Below, in pieces: positions 6,529 to 8,077 of a stretch of 8,077 nt of DNA. Position 1 is the stretch's first letter, and each line of letters begins with the position of its first letter. The stretch is from Fidelibacterota bacterium (GTDB taxonomy: Bacteria > Marinisomatota > Marinisomatia > Marinisomatales > UBA1611). Where the stretch lies: positions 1-8,077 of the forward strand of contig NZKX01000075.1 of NCBI GenBank assembly GCA_002694025.1. The letters run 5' to 3'. Made by a program: the position numbers and the translations under genes. Under the pieces are notes generated by a model, which had not been told where the DNA came from, searched no databases, and saw nothing but the letters and a program-made list of their open reading frames with translations.

Positions 6529-8071
6529 TATTAGGCAAGGAGGGGTAGTAATTATAGATTTTGGATCTCAGTATACAAAATTAATTGCTAGAAGAATCAG
6601 AGAAAACATGGTTTTTTCAGAAATCTTGTCTCCTGATTCAGCTATAGATACAATAATGAAAAATTCTCCAGCGGCAATTATTTTATCAGGAGGTCCAAAT
6701 AGTGTAAATGATAATTCTATAGCTAATTTTAATGAAGCAATACTAAGAGCAGATATTCCAATACTAGGCATATGTTATGGTCTGCAACTAATCGTGAAAA
6801 ATCATGGCGGGAATATAGATTCTCAAGGAAGTGGAGAATATGGTTTAGCAACCATCGATATTAAAAATAAAGATACGCTATTCAATGGTTGCAATAATTC
6901 TTCGAAAGTTTGGATGAGTCATGGAGATAAAGCGCTTGATATACCACAAGAATGGGAATTACTAGCTGTTTCATCAAATGGCGTTATCGCTGCAATTGGA
7001 AATAAAAATCAAAATCGATTTGCAACCCAATTTCACCCAGAAGTTAGTCATACTCAAAATGGTGGTATTATTATACATAATTTTCTATTCAAAATAGCAA
7101 GGTGTTTACCAAACTGGACTCCTAAAAATTTTATAAATGAAAAAATTAAGGCCATAAAAAAACTTGTTGGTGATAATAAGGTATTGGTTGGAGTGAGTGG
7201 TGGTGTTGATTCTTCAGTCGTAGCTGCATTAATTAAGAAAGCAGTAGGTAATAATATGATAGCGGTTCTTATCGACCATGGCTTAATGAGGATAGATGAG
7301 GCAAGGGAATGTAGAAGTTTTCTTAGGGAAGCTTTAAATTTAAAAATTAACCTTTATGACGAATCAGATGTTTTTTTTTCAAAACTTAAAGGAGTTCAAG
7401 ACCCTGAAAAGAAAAGAAAAATTATTGGGAAACAGTTTATAAAATCATTTGAACAGGTATCTAAGAAGTATAATAGTATCCAATTTTTGGCTCAAGGAAC
7501 ATTGTATCCAGATGTTATTGAAAGTGGAGTAAGTGATATTAAAACTGCTAAAGTAATAAAAAGTCACCACAATGTTGGAGGTCTTCCAAAAAATATGAAA
7601 TTCAAACTAATTGAACCTCTTCGAGAATTATTCAAAGATGAAGTTAGGAATGTAGGACTTGAATTAAATTTGAATAAATTATTGGTGGGTAGGCACCCTT
7701 TCCCAGGACCTGGATTGGGGGTAAGAATTATTGGTGAGGTAACTTCAGAACGTGTTAGAATTCTTCAAAATTCAGATAAAATATACATTGATATTTTACA
7801 CGAGGATGGATTATATGACAATATCTGGCAAGCCTTTGCAATTCTAGTACCAATAAAAACTGTTGGAGTTATGGGTGATAAAAGAACCTACGAGCATTTA
7901 GTAGCTTTGCGAGCTGTAACAAGTGAAGATGGTATGACAGCAGATTGGTTTAAAATGCCAATAAAAACTCTCCAAAAAGTATCCTCTAAAATCATTAATA
8001 ATGTAAAAGGTGTTAATCGCGTAGTTTATGACATAACCTCGAAGCCTCCTGGAACGATTGAATGGGAATAA
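6521..8071 (+). CDS. guaA: GMP synthase (glutamine-hydrolysing)
   Basis: Makes GMP from XMP, ATP and glutamine, the last step of de novo guanine nucleotide synthesis, in the cytoplasm. The class I glutamine amidotransferase domain (about 8-195) has the oxyanion segment LSGGPNS at 55-61, nucleophile C85 in GICYG, and H172/E174 in QFHPEVSHT. The ATP pyrophosphatase domain has the PP-loop SGGVDSS at 226-232. The C-terminal dimerisation domain has RHPFPGPGLGVRIIGE at 391-406 and ends with the family's KPPGTIEWE. At 516 residues it is full length and complete in the window. The ATG start overlaps surE by 8 bases. AAGGAGG at 6538-6544 lies inside codons 6-8 and probably does not start translation, since no standard start codon follows at the right distance. 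Nine T at 7371-7379 are read in frame. Only six bases follow the stop. Confidence 0.98.
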   Translation: MNNIRQGGVVIIDFGSQYTKLIARRIRENMVFSEILSPDSAIDTIMKNSPAAIILSGGPNSVNDNSIANFNEAILRADIPILGICYGLQLIVKNHGGNIDSQGSGEYGLATIDIKNKDTLFNGCNNSSKVWMSHGDKALDIPQEWELLAVSSNGVIAAIGNKNQNRFATQFHPEVSHTQNGGIIIHNFLFKIARCLPNWTPKNFINEKIKAIKKLVGDNKVLVGVSGGVDSSVVAALIKKAVGNNMIAVLIDHGLMRIDEARECRSFLREALNLKINLYDESDVFFSKLKGVQDPEKKRKIIGKQFIKSFEQVSKKYNSIQFLAQGTLYPDVIESGVSDIKTAKVIKSHHNVGGLPKNMKFKLIEPLRELFKDEVRNVGLELNLNKLLVGRHPFPGPGLGVRIIGEVTSERVRILQNSDKIYIDILHEDGLYDNIWQAFAILVPIKTVGVMGDKRTYEHLVALRAVTSEDGMTADWFKMPIKTLQKVSSKIINNVKGVNRVVYDITSKPPGTIEWE

Positions 8072-8077
8072 TGTAAT

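Noticed and set aside
6538..6554. Strong AAGGAGG as the real ribosome binding site for a shorter guaA
   Set aside because: Only ATT or ATA follows at a suitable distance, and starting there would remove part of the first beta strand (VVIIDFGSQ). The motif is most simply the codons for Gln-Gly-Gly.
6568..6771. Open frame on the - strand inside guaA
   Set aside because: It is antisense to the amidotransferase domain, short and featureless.

Overview
The window is a strongly AT-rich, tightly packed bacterial stretch in which all eight genes lie on the + strand. They are separated by at most 39 bases or overlap by 4 to 8 bases. No tRNA, rRNA, CRISPR array, insertion sequence or convincing terminator was seen. 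The gene set (a PorX-type response regulator fused to a PglZ phosphatase-like domain, a CHASE2 adenylate cyclase and AT-rich housekeeping genes with mostly weak ribosome binding sites) suggests a Bacteroidota/FCB-group bacterium. A marine Marinimicrobia (SAR406)-like lineage is my best guess. That placement is inference from gene content and composition only.

Layout. Positions 1-1820 hold a CHASE2/class III nucleotide cyclase whose 5' end lies outside the window, because its frame is already open at position 3. Positions 1860-3422 hold porX. Positions 3419-4930 hold tsaE, tsaB and rimI, a classic tRNA t6A cluster plus its companion acetyltransferase. Positions 4932-5767 hold accD, 5764-6528 surE, and 6521-8071 guaA, which is complete. 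The block probably forms one transcription unit, or at least porX to guaA does, since there is little room for promoters between genes.

The main observation is in accD. The zero frame stops at 5700-5702, just before the conserved C-terminal end of the family. The missing end (starting GFIDHIVHR) is encoded without interruption in the -1 frame. The switch point is a perfectly phased A AAA AAG heptamer at 5687-5693, the same slippery heptamer used by E. coli dnaX. The -1 frame runs to a TGA at 5765-5767 that overlaps the surE ATG as ATGA, so the restored gene fits the overlapping style of its neighbours. This is either a programmed -1 frameshift controlling the beta subunit of acetyl-CoA carboxylase, a real one-base deletion, or a sequence error. 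The sequence alone cannot decide, but other runs of 7 to 9 identical bases in this window are read in frame.

A second theme is signalling. A membrane cyclase that should make a cyclic nucleotide sits directly upstream of PorX, whose phosphatase-like domain belongs to a family reported to act on nucleotide phosphodiesters. PorX is in turn translationally coupled to tsaE.
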